Of a stretch of 64,000 nt of DNA, positions 1 through 7,837 are shown piece after piece; the first letter of the stretch is position 1, and each line of letters starts with the position of its first letter. Where the stretch lies: the NCBI RefSeq assembly GCF_001427585.1, contig NZ_LMGY01000018.1, positions 62,001-126,000 of the forward strand, written 5' to 3'. The translations under genes were made by a program, and so were the position numbers. Under the pieces are notes generated by a model. It was not told where the DNA came from and did no database searches. It saw only the letters and a program-made list of their open reading frames with translations. Source of the DNA: Pseudoxanthomonas sp. Root630 (GTDB lineage Bacteria > Pseudomonadota > Gammaproteobacteria > Xanthomonadales > Xanthomonadaceae).

Positions 1-235
1 CCAGCGCCCCGAGCAGTGTCTGCAATGCGGCAAGCAACAGCGGCAGCGGTGCGCCGGACGGCAGGCCGAAGTGCTGGAGTTCGGCCGCGAATCCTGCGAT
101 TCCGGGCCCGCCGAACCACCCGAGCAACTTGCCCAGTCCGTGCGGCAGCAGGAAGCCGCCGGCGGCGAGACGCAACACCAGCAGCCCAGCCGATGTCGTG
201 CCCGGACGTGCGAGGGAGGCGGCGTGGGCGACCAT
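1..235 (-). CDS. DoxX family membrane protein, 3' end outside the window
   Basis: The first 78 codons are visible and read into the window edge. The reading starts MVAHAASLARPG and contains LRLAAGGFLLPHGLGKLL and a GGPG turn, which is the first helix and loop of the DoxX/SURF4 family of four-helix inner-membrane proteins. DoxX proteins are linked to redox and thiol stress, but this one has no specific assigned reaction. An in-frame stop, which is also the stop codon of the upstream hydrolase gene, lies 12 bases before the ATG, so the start is well fixed. The close spacing behind the hydrolase and WrbA genes suggests cotranscription. Confidence 0.75.
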   Translation of the reverse strand, partial: MVAHAASLARPGTTSAGLLVLRLAAGGFLLPHGLGKLLGWFGGPGIAGFAAELQHFGLPSGAPLPLLLAALQTLLGAL

Positions 236-247
236 CGCGGCGCCCCG

Positions 248-904
248 TCAGTGGCCGCCTTCGGAGGCGCCGAACATGCTCTTGGCGTACTGGATGCCGA
301 GCCCGTAGCCGCCGCCATGCAGCTTGGCGATGCCGGTGGTGAGGCCGTAGGTCGCGCTGCGTGCCCAGTCGCGCTGCAGCTCCAGCAGGTACTGCACGCT
401 GGTCAGCGGGCGCACGCCGGCCTGGATCATGCGTTGCATCGCGCGTTCGTGGGCTTCAGCGGTCACGTCGCCGCAGGCGTCGGCGATCACGTAGACCTCG
501 AACCCCTGGTCGAGCGCCGACAGCGCCGGCCCGACGATGCAGACGCTGGTCCAGAGGCCGCCGAGCACGATGCGGGCTTTTCCGGAAGCGTTCACCGCCG
601 CGATGACGGCCGTGTCTTCCCAGCAGTTCATGGTGGTGCGGTCGTACACCTTCGCGTCGGGGAAGGCCTCGGGGATCTCGGGGAACAACGGGCCGGAGAA
701 GGATTTCTCGGCGACCGTCGTCAACAGGGTCGACACGCCGAAGCCGGCGGCGCCTTTCGCGACCAGGGCGACGTTGTTGCGCAGCATCGCCACGTCGATG
801 GAATGCGTGGCGAAGGCCATCTGCGACTGGTGGTCGATCAGGATCAGCGTGTGGTCGGTCGGCGTGAGCAGGGTCTTGCCGGCGGCGGGGGAGGCGGTGG
901 GCAT
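248..904 (-). CDS. isochorismatase-family cysteine hydrolase, YcaC type
   Basis: This 218-residue protein belongs to the isochorismatase-like hydrolases, closest in pattern to YcaC-type enzymes of unknown substrate. Asp24 in LILIDHQSQM and the nucleophile Cys122 in GLWTSVCIVGPALSAL are the visible catalytic residues. The third, basic residue is probably Lys85 or Arg89 but cannot be settled by eye. TTMNCWED around residue 92 and VYVIADACGDV near 138-147 are family landmarks. There is no signal peptide, so it should be cytoplasmic. It lies between wrbA (91-base gap) and a DoxX gene (12-base gap) on the same strand, a context that fits removal of reactive small molecules. The substrate is not deducible. 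Confidence 0.88.
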   Translation of the reverse strand: MPTASPAAGKTLLTPTDHTLILIDHQSQMAFATHSIDVAMLRNNVALVAKGAAGFGVSTLLTTVAEKSFSGPLFPEIPEAFPDAKVYDRTTMNCWEDTAVIAAVNASGKARIVLGGLWTSVCIVGPALSALDQGFEVYVIADACGDVTAEAHERAMQRMIQAGVRPLTSVQYLLELQRDWARSATYGLTTGIAKLHGGGYGLGIQYAKSMFGASEGGH

Positions 905-995
905 GTCGGGCTCCAGTCATCGAGAAGGAATCGCGCCACTGTCGCGCGCCGCCGCGCACGCCGGCTTGCATCGGCGTGCGCGCTGCCGGCGGGCG

Positions 996-1595
996 TCAAC
1001 CGTGCAGCTTGATCGCGGTTTCCGCGACGCGACGGCCCTGGTAGCGCGCGGCGTCCAGCTCGTTCTGCGTCGGTTGCCGCGATCCATCGCCGCCGGCGAT
1101 CGTCGTCGTGCCGTAGGGCGAGCCGCCGGTCACTTCGTCCAGCTTCATCTGCCCGGCGAACCCGTAGTCCAACCCCACGATCACCATGCCGAAATGCAGC
1201 AGATTGGTGATGATGGAGAACAGCGTGGTTTCCTGGCCGCCATGCTGGGTGGCGGTGGAGGTGAACGCGGCGCCGACCTTGCCGTGCAGCGCGCCCTTGG
1301 CCCACAGGCCGCCGGCCTGGTCGAGGAAATTCGCCATCTGCGACGACATGCGCCCGAAGCGCGTGCCGGTGCCGACGACGATGGCGTCGTAGTCGGCGAG
1401 TTCGGCGATGGTCGCCACGGGGGCGGCCTGGTCGAGCTTGAAGTGCGATTTCTTCGCCACGTCTTCCGGTACCAGCTCCGGCACGCGCTTGATGTCGGCA
1501 CTCGCGCCGCCCGCGCGCACGCCTTCGGCCACGGCGTTGGCCATGGTTTCGATATGCCCGTAGGCGGAGTAGTAGAGGATCAGGACCTTGGCCAT
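996..1595 (-). CDS. wrbA: NAD(P)H:quinone oxidoreductase WrbA
   Basis: WrbA is a flavodoxin-like FMN protein that reduces quinones by two electrons, avoiding semiquinone radicals. The 199-residue protein starts [19 protein letters not shown], where YSAYGHIE forms the FMN phosphate loop. PTRFGRM-type signatures appear as [17 protein letters not shown], and the C-terminal half contains [14 protein letters not shown] and the SPYG segment typical of WrbA. The ATG at 1595 is chosen over a start ten codons earlier because a GGAG ribosome site precedes it at good distance and family proteins begin here. It lies between an AraC regulator and a YcaC-like hydrolase, all on the minus strand. Confidence 0.95.
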   Translation of the reverse strand: MAKVLILYYSAYGHIETMANAVAEGVRAGGASADIKRVPELVPEDVAKKSHFKLDQAAPVATIAELADYDAIVVGTGTRFGRMSSQMANFLDQAGGLWAKGALHGKVGAAFTSTATQHGGQETTLFSIITNLLHFGMVIVGLDYGFAGQMKLDEVTGGSPYGTTTIAGGDGSRQPTQNELDAARYQGRRVAETAIKLHG

Positions 1596-1647
1596 CGCAG
1601 GACTCCGGGGAAAGGGCCGCCGCACCGTGCGGCGGCGACAGGCAGGG

Positions 1648-2088
1648 TTACGCCGTGCGGGTTACCGGCGTGTGCAGGTGGCAGAACTCGCGCGGGGAAT
1701 AGCCGGTCATCCGACGGAAGGTGCGGGTGAAGTGGCTCTGGTCGAAGAAGCCCAGCGAGGCGGCCGTGGCGGAGATCTTCTGCGGGCCGCGGGCCAGTTG
1801 CTCCTTCGCCAGGGCGATGCGCTTGGCGAGTACGAATTCCATCGGGCTGCGGCCCGTGCTGACGCGGAACAGGCGGGCGAAATGGAAACGGCTGATGCAG
1901 GCGGCGCTGGCGATGTCGGCGAGCGTGATCGTGTCGCCGATGTGGCGTTCGATGTAGTCCAGCGCACGTGCCAGCGCACGCGGGCTGAGGCCGCGACTCT
2001 CGGCCGGCGGATTGGGTGGGGACACATAGCGACTGGGTGGCGCGGCGACAACGGAGACGTGCGGGAACAGGGACGGGGAGGCATCCAC
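1648..2088 (-). CDS. small AraC-family transcriptional regulator
   Basis: The protein is almost only an AraC/XylS DNA-binding domain. After about 40 variable residues it shows [33 protein letters not shown] (first helix-turn-helix) and then [31 protein letters not shown] (second helix-turn-helix with the family signature). The GTG at 2088 is preferred, giving 146 residues, because GAGGA lies 7 bases upstream. An in-frame ATG at 2190 would add 34 residues but runs into GC-rich palindromic DNA and has no well-placed ribosome site. There is no ligand-binding domain, so control of its activity is unclear. It precedes wrbA by 52 bases and probably regulates that unit, and it is divergent from a response regulator gene. 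Confidence 0.85.
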   Translation of the reverse strand: MDASPSLFPHVSVVAAPPSRYVSPPNPPAESRGLSPRALARALDYIERHIGDTITLADIASAACISRFHFARLFRVSTGRSPMEFVLAKRIALAKEQLARGPQKISATAASLGFFDQSHFTRTFRRMTGYSPREFCHLHTPVTRTA

Positions 2089-2192
2089 GGCGGTGTCCTC
2101 GAGCGGCGATGTGGGGGAAGGGCCTGCGGCACGAGCGCGGCATGGGCGGGGCAGGCGTGGGCCATGGTGCGTCGCGCGCGCGCGATCCATAA

Positions 2193-2229
2193 CCCCAATC
2201 GGGGCAGGTGCCCGATCCCCCGAATGGGG
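2193..2229. promoter_or_regulatory. paired GC-rich near-palindromes in a divergent intergenic region
   Basis: CCCCAATCGGGG (2193-2204) and CCCCGAATGGGG (2218-2229, flanked by one more C/G pair) are each almost palindromic. They are inverted copies of each other with one mismatch, and their centres are 25 bases apart. They sit in the 250-base gap between the AraC gene and the LuxR-type response regulator gene, so they are plausible operator sites for either. No clear -10/-35 pair was found in the gap. Confidence 0.45.
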
Positions 2230-2338
2230 GTGGGCGCGACGCGACAGCGGTCGTGCAGTTGCCTGCGCGGCGACGCCCCCCGTATCGTGGCGAAACAGGT
2301 CCGACATCCGGTGCCTGGCATCCGCCCAGACCACGTCC

Positions 2339-2956
2339 ATGCCGATCCGCATCCTGACCGTCGATGACCACCCCCTGCTGCGCGAAGGCATCGCGGCGGT
2401 GATCGAGGGCCAGTCCGACATGGAACTGGTCGGCGAGGCCGCCAATGGCGCCGAGGCACTGCAGGTGTTCCGGGATTGCCGCCCCGACGTGACCCTGATG
2501 GACCTGCAGATGCCGGAGATGAACGGCGTGGAAGCCATCGGGGCCATCCATCGCGAGTTTCCCGATGCGAAGGTCGTCGTGCTGACCACCTACCAGGGCG
2601 ACGCCCAGGCATTGCGTGCGTTCAAGGCCGGCGCCTCGGGCTATCTGCTCAAGAGCATGCTGCGCCGCGAACTGGTCGATACCATCCGCAGCGTGCACGC
2701 CGGCCGCCGCCGGATTCCTGCCGAGATCGCCGCCGGCATCGCCGAACACGCGTCCGATGATGCGCTGACGTTGCGCGAGATCGAAGTGCTGCGGCAGGTG
2801 GCCGACGGCAACGGCAACAAGCGCATTGCCCAACTGCTCACGATCTCCGAGGAGACCGTGAAGGCGCACATGAAGAACATCCTCGCGAAGCTGGACGCCA
2901 ACGACCGCACGCATGCGGTCACCATCGCGGTCCGCCGGGGCATCATCGATCTCTGA
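2339..2956 (+). CDS. NarL/FixJ (LuxR) family response regulator
   Basis: A 205-residue two-domain response regulator. The N-terminal receiver has the acidic pair Asp9-Asp10, phosphoacceptor Asp55 in VTLMDLQMPEMNGVEA, and the VVVLTTY and YLLKS switch segments. The C-terminal helix-turn-helix of LuxR type covers about residues 140-205 (LTLREIEVLRQVADGNGNKRIAQLL, then ISEETVKAHMKNILAKL). No cognate sensor kinase gene is next to it, so it is an orphan here. The ATG at 2339 is the natural start (MPIRILTVDDHPLL); the open frame upstream is non-homologous read-through. It is divergent from the AraC gene. Confidence 0.93.
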   Translation: MPIRILTVDDHPLLREGIAAVIEGQSDMELVGEAANGAEALQVFRDCRPDVTLMDLQMPEMNGVEAIGAIHREFPDAKVVVLTTYQGDAQALRAFKAGASGYLLKSMLRRELVDTIRSVHAGRRRIPAEIAAGIAEHASDDALTLREIEVLRQVADGNGNKRIAQLLTISEETVKAHMKNILAKLDANDRTHAVTIAVRRGIIDL

Positions 2957-2962
2957 AGCGGG

Positions 2963-2980
2963 CTTAAGGAGTTCTTAAAG
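2963..2980 (+). promoter_or_regulatory. PmrA/QseB-type direct-repeat box before mipA
   Basis: CTTAA-GGAGTT-CTTAA is a perfect direct repeat of CTTAA with a 6-base spacer, the layout of PmrA/QseB-family binding sites. It starts 6 bases after the stop of the upstream response regulator gene and about 70 bases before the mipA ATG. A similar but weaker repeat lies before the two-component operon at 7624-7640. Binding by that regulator is inferred. Confidence 0.55.
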
Positions 2981-3035
2981 AGCCTGCGGGAGCATGGCGT
3001 GGCCGGATACCCGGCTCCCCCACGTCGAGGCCCCC

Positions 3036-3842
3036 ATGAGTGCGCTGCGCGCCTGCACGCCCCTGTTGTTGCTGTTTCCCCTGTCCGCCGCCGCGCAAGT
3101 CGTCGAGCGCACCGATGCCAAGGCGCAGGACGAGGTGTCCTCGCGCTGGAGCGCCGGCCTCGCCGTCGTCCACCGCGACAGCGAATACGCCGGCGAAGGC
3201 ACGCGCACGCGCCTGTACCCGAACATCGCCTACGACGGCGACCGCTTCTACCTGCGTGGCGCCGCGTTCGGCTACCGCCTCCACGCGGATGACCGCTTCG
3301 AACTACGCGCCTTCGTCGCCGGCCGCCTGGACGGCATCGATGCGGACGACTTCGGCGTGGCCGAACTCGCGCGGCGCGGTATCGACCGCAGCCTGCTCGA
3401 AGACCGCGACGACAGCGTCGACCTGGGCATGGCGGCCAGTTGGAAAGGGGCCGCCGGCAAGCTGGAGCTCGATGTGCGGGGCGACGTCACCGGGACCAGC
3501 GACGGTTACGCCGTCGCGTTGGATTACAGCTATCCGCTGTCGCTGGGTCGTACCCGGGTGATCCCGTCGGTGGGTGCCGTCCGCCTGTCGGACGATATGG
3601 CCGACTACTACTACGGCACGCTCGACGAAGAGATCGCACGCGGCGTGGTGGCCTACCGTCCCGGCGCGGTCACCGTGCCGCGCGCCAGCGTCACCGTGGT
3701 CCACCCGTTCGCCAAGCGCTGGGCCCTGCTCGGCAACCTGGAGTACCGCGCGCTGCCGGATGCATTGCGCGACAGCCCGCTGGTGGAGGAAGGCAAGGAC
3801 CAGGCGGCCTCGCTGTTCATCGGTGTCTCGCGCGGCTTCTAG
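3036..3842 (+). CDS. mipA: MipA/OmpV family outer-membrane protein
   Basis: A 268-residue outer-membrane beta-barrel of the MipA/OmpV family. A Sec signal peptide (MSALRACTPLLLLFPLSAAAQ) is followed by alternating barrel strands, including WSAGLAVVHRDSEYAGEGT, TRLYPNIAYDGDRFYLRG and RLSDDMADYYYGT, a stretch typical of the family. It ends ...FIGVSRGF with a C-terminal Phe, as expected for BAM-assembled barrels. The ATG at 3036 is chosen because the signal peptide begins there; an upstream in-frame start would add 14 non-conserved residues. It is the first gene of an operon with an acetyltransferase and a metallo-beta-lactamase fold lipoprotein. Family members are often controlled by neighbouring QseBC/PmrAB-like systems, and one lies just downstream. 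Confidence 0.88.
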   Translation: MSALRACTPLLLLFPLSAAAQVVERTDAKAQDEVSSRWSAGLAVVHRDSEYAGEGTRTRLYPNIAYDGDRFYLRGAAFGYRLHADDRFELRAFVAGRLDGIDADDFGVAELARRGIDRSLLEDRDDSVDLGMAASWKGAAGKLELDVRGDVTGTSDGYAVALDYSYPLSLGRTRVIPSVGAVRLSDDMADYYYGTLDEEIARGVVAYRPGAVTVPRASVTVVHPFAKRWALLGNLEYRALPDALRDSPLVEEGKDQAASLFIGVSRGF

Positions 3843-3874
3843 GCGAAGCCTGCCTCCTTCATGAGGAACCTTCC

Positions 3875-4426
3875 ATGTCATTGACCGTATCCCCCCGGCA
3901 CCGCGATGCCATCGCGGCGCCCGCGATCCGCACCATCGCGCCGATGCCCCACGTCCGCATCAACCGCGTGACCCGCAGCCACGCGGCCGCGCTGATGCAG
4001 CTCTGCGACCGCCACATGGCGGAACTGCCGGCGGGCGCCAGCGCCCAGCGCGCGGCGGGCGGCCGCGTGCTGGAACTGATGGAAGCCCTGTTCGAAGCGC
4101 CGTTGCGTGCGTGGGCGTGGATCGCCGAATGCGACGGCATGCCTCAGGGCTATGCGTTCGGCACCGTCGGCTTCTCGATGATGGAGCGCGCGTACTACTT
4201 CAACCTGGAGTCGTTGTTCGTGCCTGCGGACGCGCGACCCTCCGGCGCCGCCTCGGCCCTGTTCGACGCGGCGCGCGCGATGGCCGATGAGTTGGGCTGC
4301 ATCGATCTGCGCTGGCAGGTGCCGCTCGCGCAGGAGGGCGCGCTGGTGCTGCCCGGGCACGTCGCGGCCGCCTCCATGATCCAGTACGTGTTCCCGACGT
4401 CGATGCGGAGCCTGCGTGATGAGTAA
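3875..4426 (+). CDS. GNAT-family N-acetyltransferase
   Basis: A 183-residue protein resembling GCN5-related acetyltransferases. The core begins near residue 26 (VRINRVTRSHAAALMQLCDRHMAEL). Central strands appear as AWAWIAECDGMPQGYAFG, and the stretch YYFNLESLFVPADARPSGAASALFDAA corresponds to the beta4 and acetyl-CoA-binding alpha3 region, although the Q/R-x-x-G-x-G/A motif is degenerate (RPSGAA). GAGGAA lies 6 bases before the ATG. The gene overlaps the next one by 8 bases (GATGAGTAA), so translation is probably coupled. The substrate is unknown. Confidence 0.72.
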   Translation: MSLTVSPRHRDAIAAPAIRTIAPMPHVRINRVTRSHAAALMQLCDRHMAELPAGASAQRAAGGRVLELMEALFEAPLRAWAWIAECDGMPQGYAFGTVGFSMMERAYYFNLESLFVPADARPSGAASALFDAARAMADELGCIDLRWQVPLAQEGALVLPGHVAAASMIQYVFPTSMRSLRDE

Positions 4427-5531
4427 GCAGATCGGAACCAAAGCGCCGCCGCGCCGTCGCTGGAGGCGCATGGCCGCTGCGGTGTGCGTGTCGGCCACGG
4501 CCGCGGCCTACGCCGGAGCATCCGGCTGCAGCACGCTCGCCTATCCGCAGTCGCCGCAGTACGGCGAAGACGGCTTCCAGAACGAGCGCAAGCCGCGCCC
4601 GCTGGGCTGGCGCCAGACCAGCAAGCTCTGGTGGGATTTCCTGGTGGGCGGCAAGCCGGCGGGCACGGTGCCCGCGAGCGAGATCCCGGTGCAGTCGCTT
4701 TCTGCGGAGCAACTGGCGCAGGCGCCGGATGGCACCGTGTATCGCCTGGGCCACTCCACCGTGCTGCTGAAATTGCAGGGCCGCTTCTGGCTGACCGATC
4801 CGGTCTTCGCCGAGCGCGCATCGCCCGTGCAATGGGCCGGCCCCAAGCGTTTCCATGCGCCGCCGCTGTCGCTCGATGCGTTGCCGCAGCTCTCGGCCGT
4901 CGTGCTGTCGCACGACCATTACGATCACCTGGACCGCGAGACCGTCCTCGCGCTCGCGGCGAAGACAGACGTCTTCCTGACGCCACTGGGCGTGGGCGAC
5001 CGGCTCGCGCGCTGGGGCGTGCCGCGCGAGCGGATCCGCCAGCTCGACTGGTGGGAGCACTCGGACGTGGATGGCGTGCAGTTCACCGCCACGCCCTCGC
5101 AGCACTTCTCCGGGCGCACGCTGTTCGACCGCAACAAGACGCTGTGGGCATCATGGGTGATCCAGGCCGGCGACACGCGCGTGTTCTTCAGCGGCGACAC
5201 CGGCTACTTCGACGGCTTCCGCACCATCGGCGACCGCTTCGGGCCGTTCGACCTGACCCTGCTGGAATGCGGTGCCTACGACCGCCGCTGGCAGGATGTG
5301 CACATGCTGCCGGCGCAGACCCTGCAAGCCCACCTTGACCTGCGCGGACGCTGGCTGGTGCCGATCCACAACAGCACGTTCGACCTGGCGTTCCACGGCT
5401 GGAGCGAGCCGATGGAAACGCTGTATTCGCTGTCGCGCGATGCGGGCGTGGACATCGCCACGCCGGTCATCGGTGCGCCACTGGCGATCCACCAGCCCGG
5501 CGGCACGCAACCGTGGTGGCGGGCCGAGTAA
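4419..5531 (+). CDS. metallo-beta-lactamase fold lipoprotein (RomA/NAPE-PLD-like)
   Basis: A 370-residue metal-dependent hydrolase. The N-terminus is basic and hydrophobic and ends in ASGC, a lipobox, so it is predicted to be a lipoprotein. The zinc motif is SHDHYDHLD (HxHxDH), followed by FFSGDTGYFDGF and a later histidine in PIHNSTFDLAFHGW. The order resembles the RomA group and N-acylphosphatidylethanolamine phospholipase D-like enzymes, which act on membrane lipids. RLGHSTVLLKLQGRFWLTDPVF is the usual opening strand pair. It is the last gene of the mipA operon and its stop lies 9 bases from the end of the convergent sensor kinase gene. The substrate is inferred only by family. Confidence 0.85.
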   Translation: MSKQIGTKAPPRRRWRRMAAAVCVSATAAAYAGASGCSTLAYPQSPQYGEDGFQNERKPRPLGWRQTSKLWWDFLVGGKPAGTVPASEIPVQSLSAEQLAQAPDGTVYRLGHSTVLLKLQGRFWLTDPVFAERASPVQWAGPKRFHAPPLSLDALPQLSAVVLSHDHYDHLDRETVLALAAKTDVFLTPLGVGDRLARWGVPRERIRQLDWWEHSDVDGVQFTATPSQHFSGRTLFDRNKTLWASWVIQAGDTRVFFSGDTGYFDGFRTIGDRFGPFDLTLLECGAYDRRWQDVHMLPAQTLQAHLDLRGRWLVPIHNSTFDLAFHGWSEPMETLYSLSRDAGVDIATPVIGAPLAIHQPGGTQPWWRAE

Positions 5532-5540
5532 TCCGCTGGC

Positions 5541-6917
5541 TCAGGTGTTGTCGGGTGCGGCGGTGAATCGCACCCGGCAGCCGAAGCCGCGGCCTGCGAT
5601 GCCTTCGCCGGCATCGATCGTCGCTTCGTGCGCCTGCGCGATGCGCTGGACCAGCGAGAGCCCGATGCCGCTGCCGCGCTCGCCATTGCCATGGCTGCCG
5701 CGGAAGAACCGTTCGAAAACCCGTTCGCGCTCCTCAGCCGCCACGCCCGGTCCGTTGTCGCGCACCGCCAGCCACGCTGTGCCGCCGTCGTTGTCGGTGC
5801 CGCAGGCGATCTCGATGCGCCCGTGCTCGCCGCAGTAACGCACCGCGTTGTCGATCAGGTTGCGGGCGAGGATGCCCAGGTCGTCGAGGTCGCCGCGCAC
5901 GCTGGCGGGTTCGGCGTGCACGCTGATGGTCTGGCCGCGCCGCGCCGCCATCGATTCGAACTCGCGCGCGACCATCGTCACCACGTCGGGCAGCTGCACC
6001 GTGGGCTGGTCCTCGCGCAACGGCGAGGCATCCACGCGCGCCGAATCCAGCAACTGCTGCGCGAGCCGCGACGTGCGCTGGATGCCCTGCACCAGCGGTT
6101 CCAGGGCGGTGCGGGCGTCGGCCTGCGAGCCTGCACGCAAGGCGACCTGGGTCTGGGTCAGCAGCGCCGCCAGCGGCGTGCGCAGTTCGTGCGCGGCATC
6201 GGCGAGGAACTGGCGCTCGCCCCGCATCGCCTCGGACAAGCGTTCCAGCAACAGGTTGAACGAATCCACCAGCGGCCGGATTTCGCGCGGCAGGCCGGCA
6301 GAGGGCAGGGGGGCGAGGTCGTGCGCTTCGCGCTGCGCCATCTCGCGACGCAGCCGGTTCATCGGGCGCAGGCTCCAGTGGATGGCCAGGCCAACGGTCA
6401 TCCCGAGGATGAGCAGGATGACGATCCCGCTCCACACGCTGACTTTCACCCAGTACGCCAGCTCGGCACGCATCGCGGACAACGACATGCCGGACTGCAC
6501 CTGGATGCGGCCGCCGGCGTCGGTGACCGCGTAGACGCGCCAGGGTTCGCCGGCCACCTCGGTGACCACGAAGCCGGGTTGGAAATCCGCTTTCAGCGGC
6601 TGGGTCGGCGCGCCTTCGGACAGCACGACGGGCCTGTCGCGGCCGAGGATCCACACCTGGTAGCGCAGCGCGTCGAACTTCCGCCCGGCCATGCTGGGCC
6701 GCGTGGGGAGCCGCAAGCGCGGGCCATCGCCCAGCGCCGTGAGGTTGGCCGGCATCGAGAGCAGGATCTGCTCGCTGACTTCCTGCAGGAAGAGGTCGTC
6801 GTGGCCCTTCTGCTGGCGCGTCATCTGGAAGTGCTGGCCGCCCAGCCAACACCCCCATCCCAGCGCGAGCGGCGTCATCACCGCGAGCAGCAGCTTGGAC
6901 TTGAGCGAATGGCTCAT
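5541..6917 (-). CDS. qseC: QseC/PmrB-like sensor histidine kinase
   Basis: A 458-residue inner-membrane histidine kinase. Transmembrane helix 1 covers about residues 9-27, a periplasmic sensor region about 30-157, and helix 2 about 160-180 (SGIVILLILGMTVGLAI). A HAMP-like linker follows. The H-box is FLADAAHELRTPLAALL with His243, the N-box NLIDNAVRYC, and the G-boxes DNGPGVA and GSGIGLSLV. The domain order and LRPMNRL linker are typical of QseC. Its start overlaps the regulator gene stop by 4 bases (ATGA). The signal is unknown. The symbol is by family resemblance; PmrB-like or TctE-like function is possible. Confidence 0.9.
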   Translation of the reverse strand: MSHSLKSKLLLAVMTPLALGWGCWLGGQHFQMTRQQKGHDDLFLQEVSEQILLSMPANLTALGDGPRLRLPTRPSMAGRKFDALRYQVWILGRDRPVVLSEGAPTQPLKADFQPGFVVTEVAGEPWRVYAVTDAGGRIQVQSGMSLSAMRAELAYWVKVSVWSGIVILLILGMTVGLAIHWSLRPMNRLRREMAQREAHDLAPLPSAGLPREIRPLVDSFNLLLERLSEAMRGERQFLADAAHELRTPLAALLTQTQVALRAGSQADARTALEPLVQGIQRTSRLAQQLLDSARVDASPLREDQPTVQLPDVVTMVAREFESMAARRGQTISVHAEPASVRGDLDDLGILARNLIDNAVRYCGEHGRIEIACGTDNDGGTAWLAVRDNGPGVAAEERERVFERFFRGSHGNGERGSGIGLSLVQRIAQAHEATIDAGEGIAGRGFGCRVRFTAAPDNT

Positions 6918-7579
6918 GCGGGATCTCCCAGCCGATAGCCGAACCCGTGCACGGTGGCGATGACGCCGTCGCCCAGCTTCTTGCGCAACTGGTGGATGTA
7001 CACCGCGATGGTGTTGCTCTCGATGGCGCCGTCACCGCCGTAGACCAGCGACTCCAGCGTCTCGCGCGCGATCACGCGGCCCGGCCGCTCCATCAGCGCG
7101 AGCAGCGTGCGGTACTCGTGGACGCCCAGCCGGACCGGGCGGTCGCCCTGGCGCACGGACCGGTCGGCGGGGTCCAGCACGATGTCGCCGTGGCGCAGCA
7201 CCGGCGCCACGCGCCCCTGCGTGCGGCGGACGACGGCGCGCAGTCGCGCCCCGAGTTCGCCGGCTTCGAAGGGCTTGACGATGTAGTCGTCGGCGCCGGC
7301 GTCCAGGCCGCGCACCCGGTCGCTCAGTTGGTCGCGGGCGGTGATGATCAGGACCGGCGTGGTGTCGTAGCGCTGGCGCAGGGCGGCCAGCACGTCGAGG
7401 CCGGAGCCGCGCGGCAGACCCAGGTCCAGCAGGACGGCGGTATAGCCATGGTCCACCAGTGCCAGTCGGGCGGCGGCGGCATCCTCGGCACGGTCGATGG
7501 ACCAGCCGTCCTGCGCGAGCGCGGCGGCGAGCGCATCGCCCAGCATGCGATCGTCTTCGACCAGGAGCAGGCGCTGCAC
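6914..7579 (-). CDS. qseB: QseB/PmrA-like OmpR-family response regulator
   Basis: A 221-residue OmpR/PhoB response regulator. The receiver has Glu8-Asp9-Asp10, phosphoacceptor Asp52 (VLLDLGLP), VLIITARD and the YIVKPF lysine. The winged-helix output domain contains VHEYRTLLALMERPGRVIARETL, SNTIAVYIHQLRKKLG and IATVHGFGYRL, the strong QseB/PmrA pattern. The GTG at 7579 is chosen, ten codons inside the longest frame, because GAGGA lies 6 bases upstream and family proteins begin here. It is transcribed ahead of the kinase gene with a 4-base overlap. A direct repeat resembling its own binding box lies about 45 bases before the start, which suggests autoregulation. Confidence 0.92.
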   Translation of the reverse strand: MQRLLLVEDDRMLGDALAAALAQDGWSIDRAEDAAAARLALVDHGYTAVLLDLGLPRGSGLDVLAALRQRYDTTPVLIITARDQLSDRVRGLDAGADDYIVKPFEAGELGARLRAVVRRTQGRVAPVLRHGDIVLDPADRSVRQGDRPVRLGVHEYRTLLALMERPGRVIARETLESLVYGGDGAIESNTIAVYIHQLRKKLGDGVIATVHGFGYRLGDPA

Positions 7580-7623
7580 GGGGCATCCTCGGGAACGGCG
7601 GGCCCCCATGCTAGGCCGAAGCG

Positions 7624-7640
7624 ATTAAACCGTCTTTAAT
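7624..7640 (-). promoter_or_regulatory. PmrA/QseB-type box before the two-component operon
   Basis: On the minus strand the sequence is ATTAAAGACGGTTTAAT: two TTAA-type half-sites (ATTAA and TTTAA) separated by 6 bases, embedded in GC-rich DNA about 45 bases before the regulator start. It matches the layout of the mipA box at 2963-2980 with one or two changes per half-site. Autoregulation is inferred. Confidence 0.5.
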
Positions 7641-7666
7641 GCGACCCCGACCGGCGCAAGAAACGC

Positions 7667-7690
7667 AAAACCCCGCCGGAGCGGGGTCTT
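7667..7690 (-). terminator. rho-independent terminator after tRNA-Glu
   Basis: A 6-bp stem CCCCGC/GCGGGG with a 4-base loop is followed on the minus strand by TTTT. It lies 45 bases downstream of the tRNA and upstream of the two-component operon, separating the two units. Confidence 0.7.
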
Positions 7691-7734
7691 GGTCGTTCAC
7701 CTGCCGCGGTTCTCAACCCGCGACCTAAGCCGGA

Positions 7735-7809
7735 TGGCGCTCCCTAGGGGGCTCGAACCCCTATTTTAGCCTTGAGAGGGCCACGTCCTAACCATTAGAC
7801 GAAGGGAGC
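7735..7809 (-). tRNA. tRNA-Glu (anticodon CTC)
   Basis: A 75-base cloverleaf with encoded CCA. The acceptor stem is GCTCCCT/AGGGAGC with discriminator G. The anticodon arm is TGGCC-CTCTCAA-GGCTA, giving anticodon CTC at loop positions 34-36. The T arm holds GGTTCGAGCC within AGGGGTTCGAGCCCCCT, and the D arm shows the TCTAATGGTTAGGA pattern of bacterial tRNA-Glu. A strong promoter lies just upstream and a terminator downstream, so it is a single-gene unit. CTC reads GAG, a codon in heavy use in this GC-rich genome. Confidence 0.93.
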
Positions 7810-7837
7810 GTTTTTGGTGAAACCGGCGTAGCGGATT

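Noticed and set aside
2089-2190. ATG at 2190 as start of the AraC gene
   Set aside because: It would add 34 residues without similarity and begins against a palindrome with no spaced ribosome site, whereas GTG 2088 has GAGGA 7 bases upstream.
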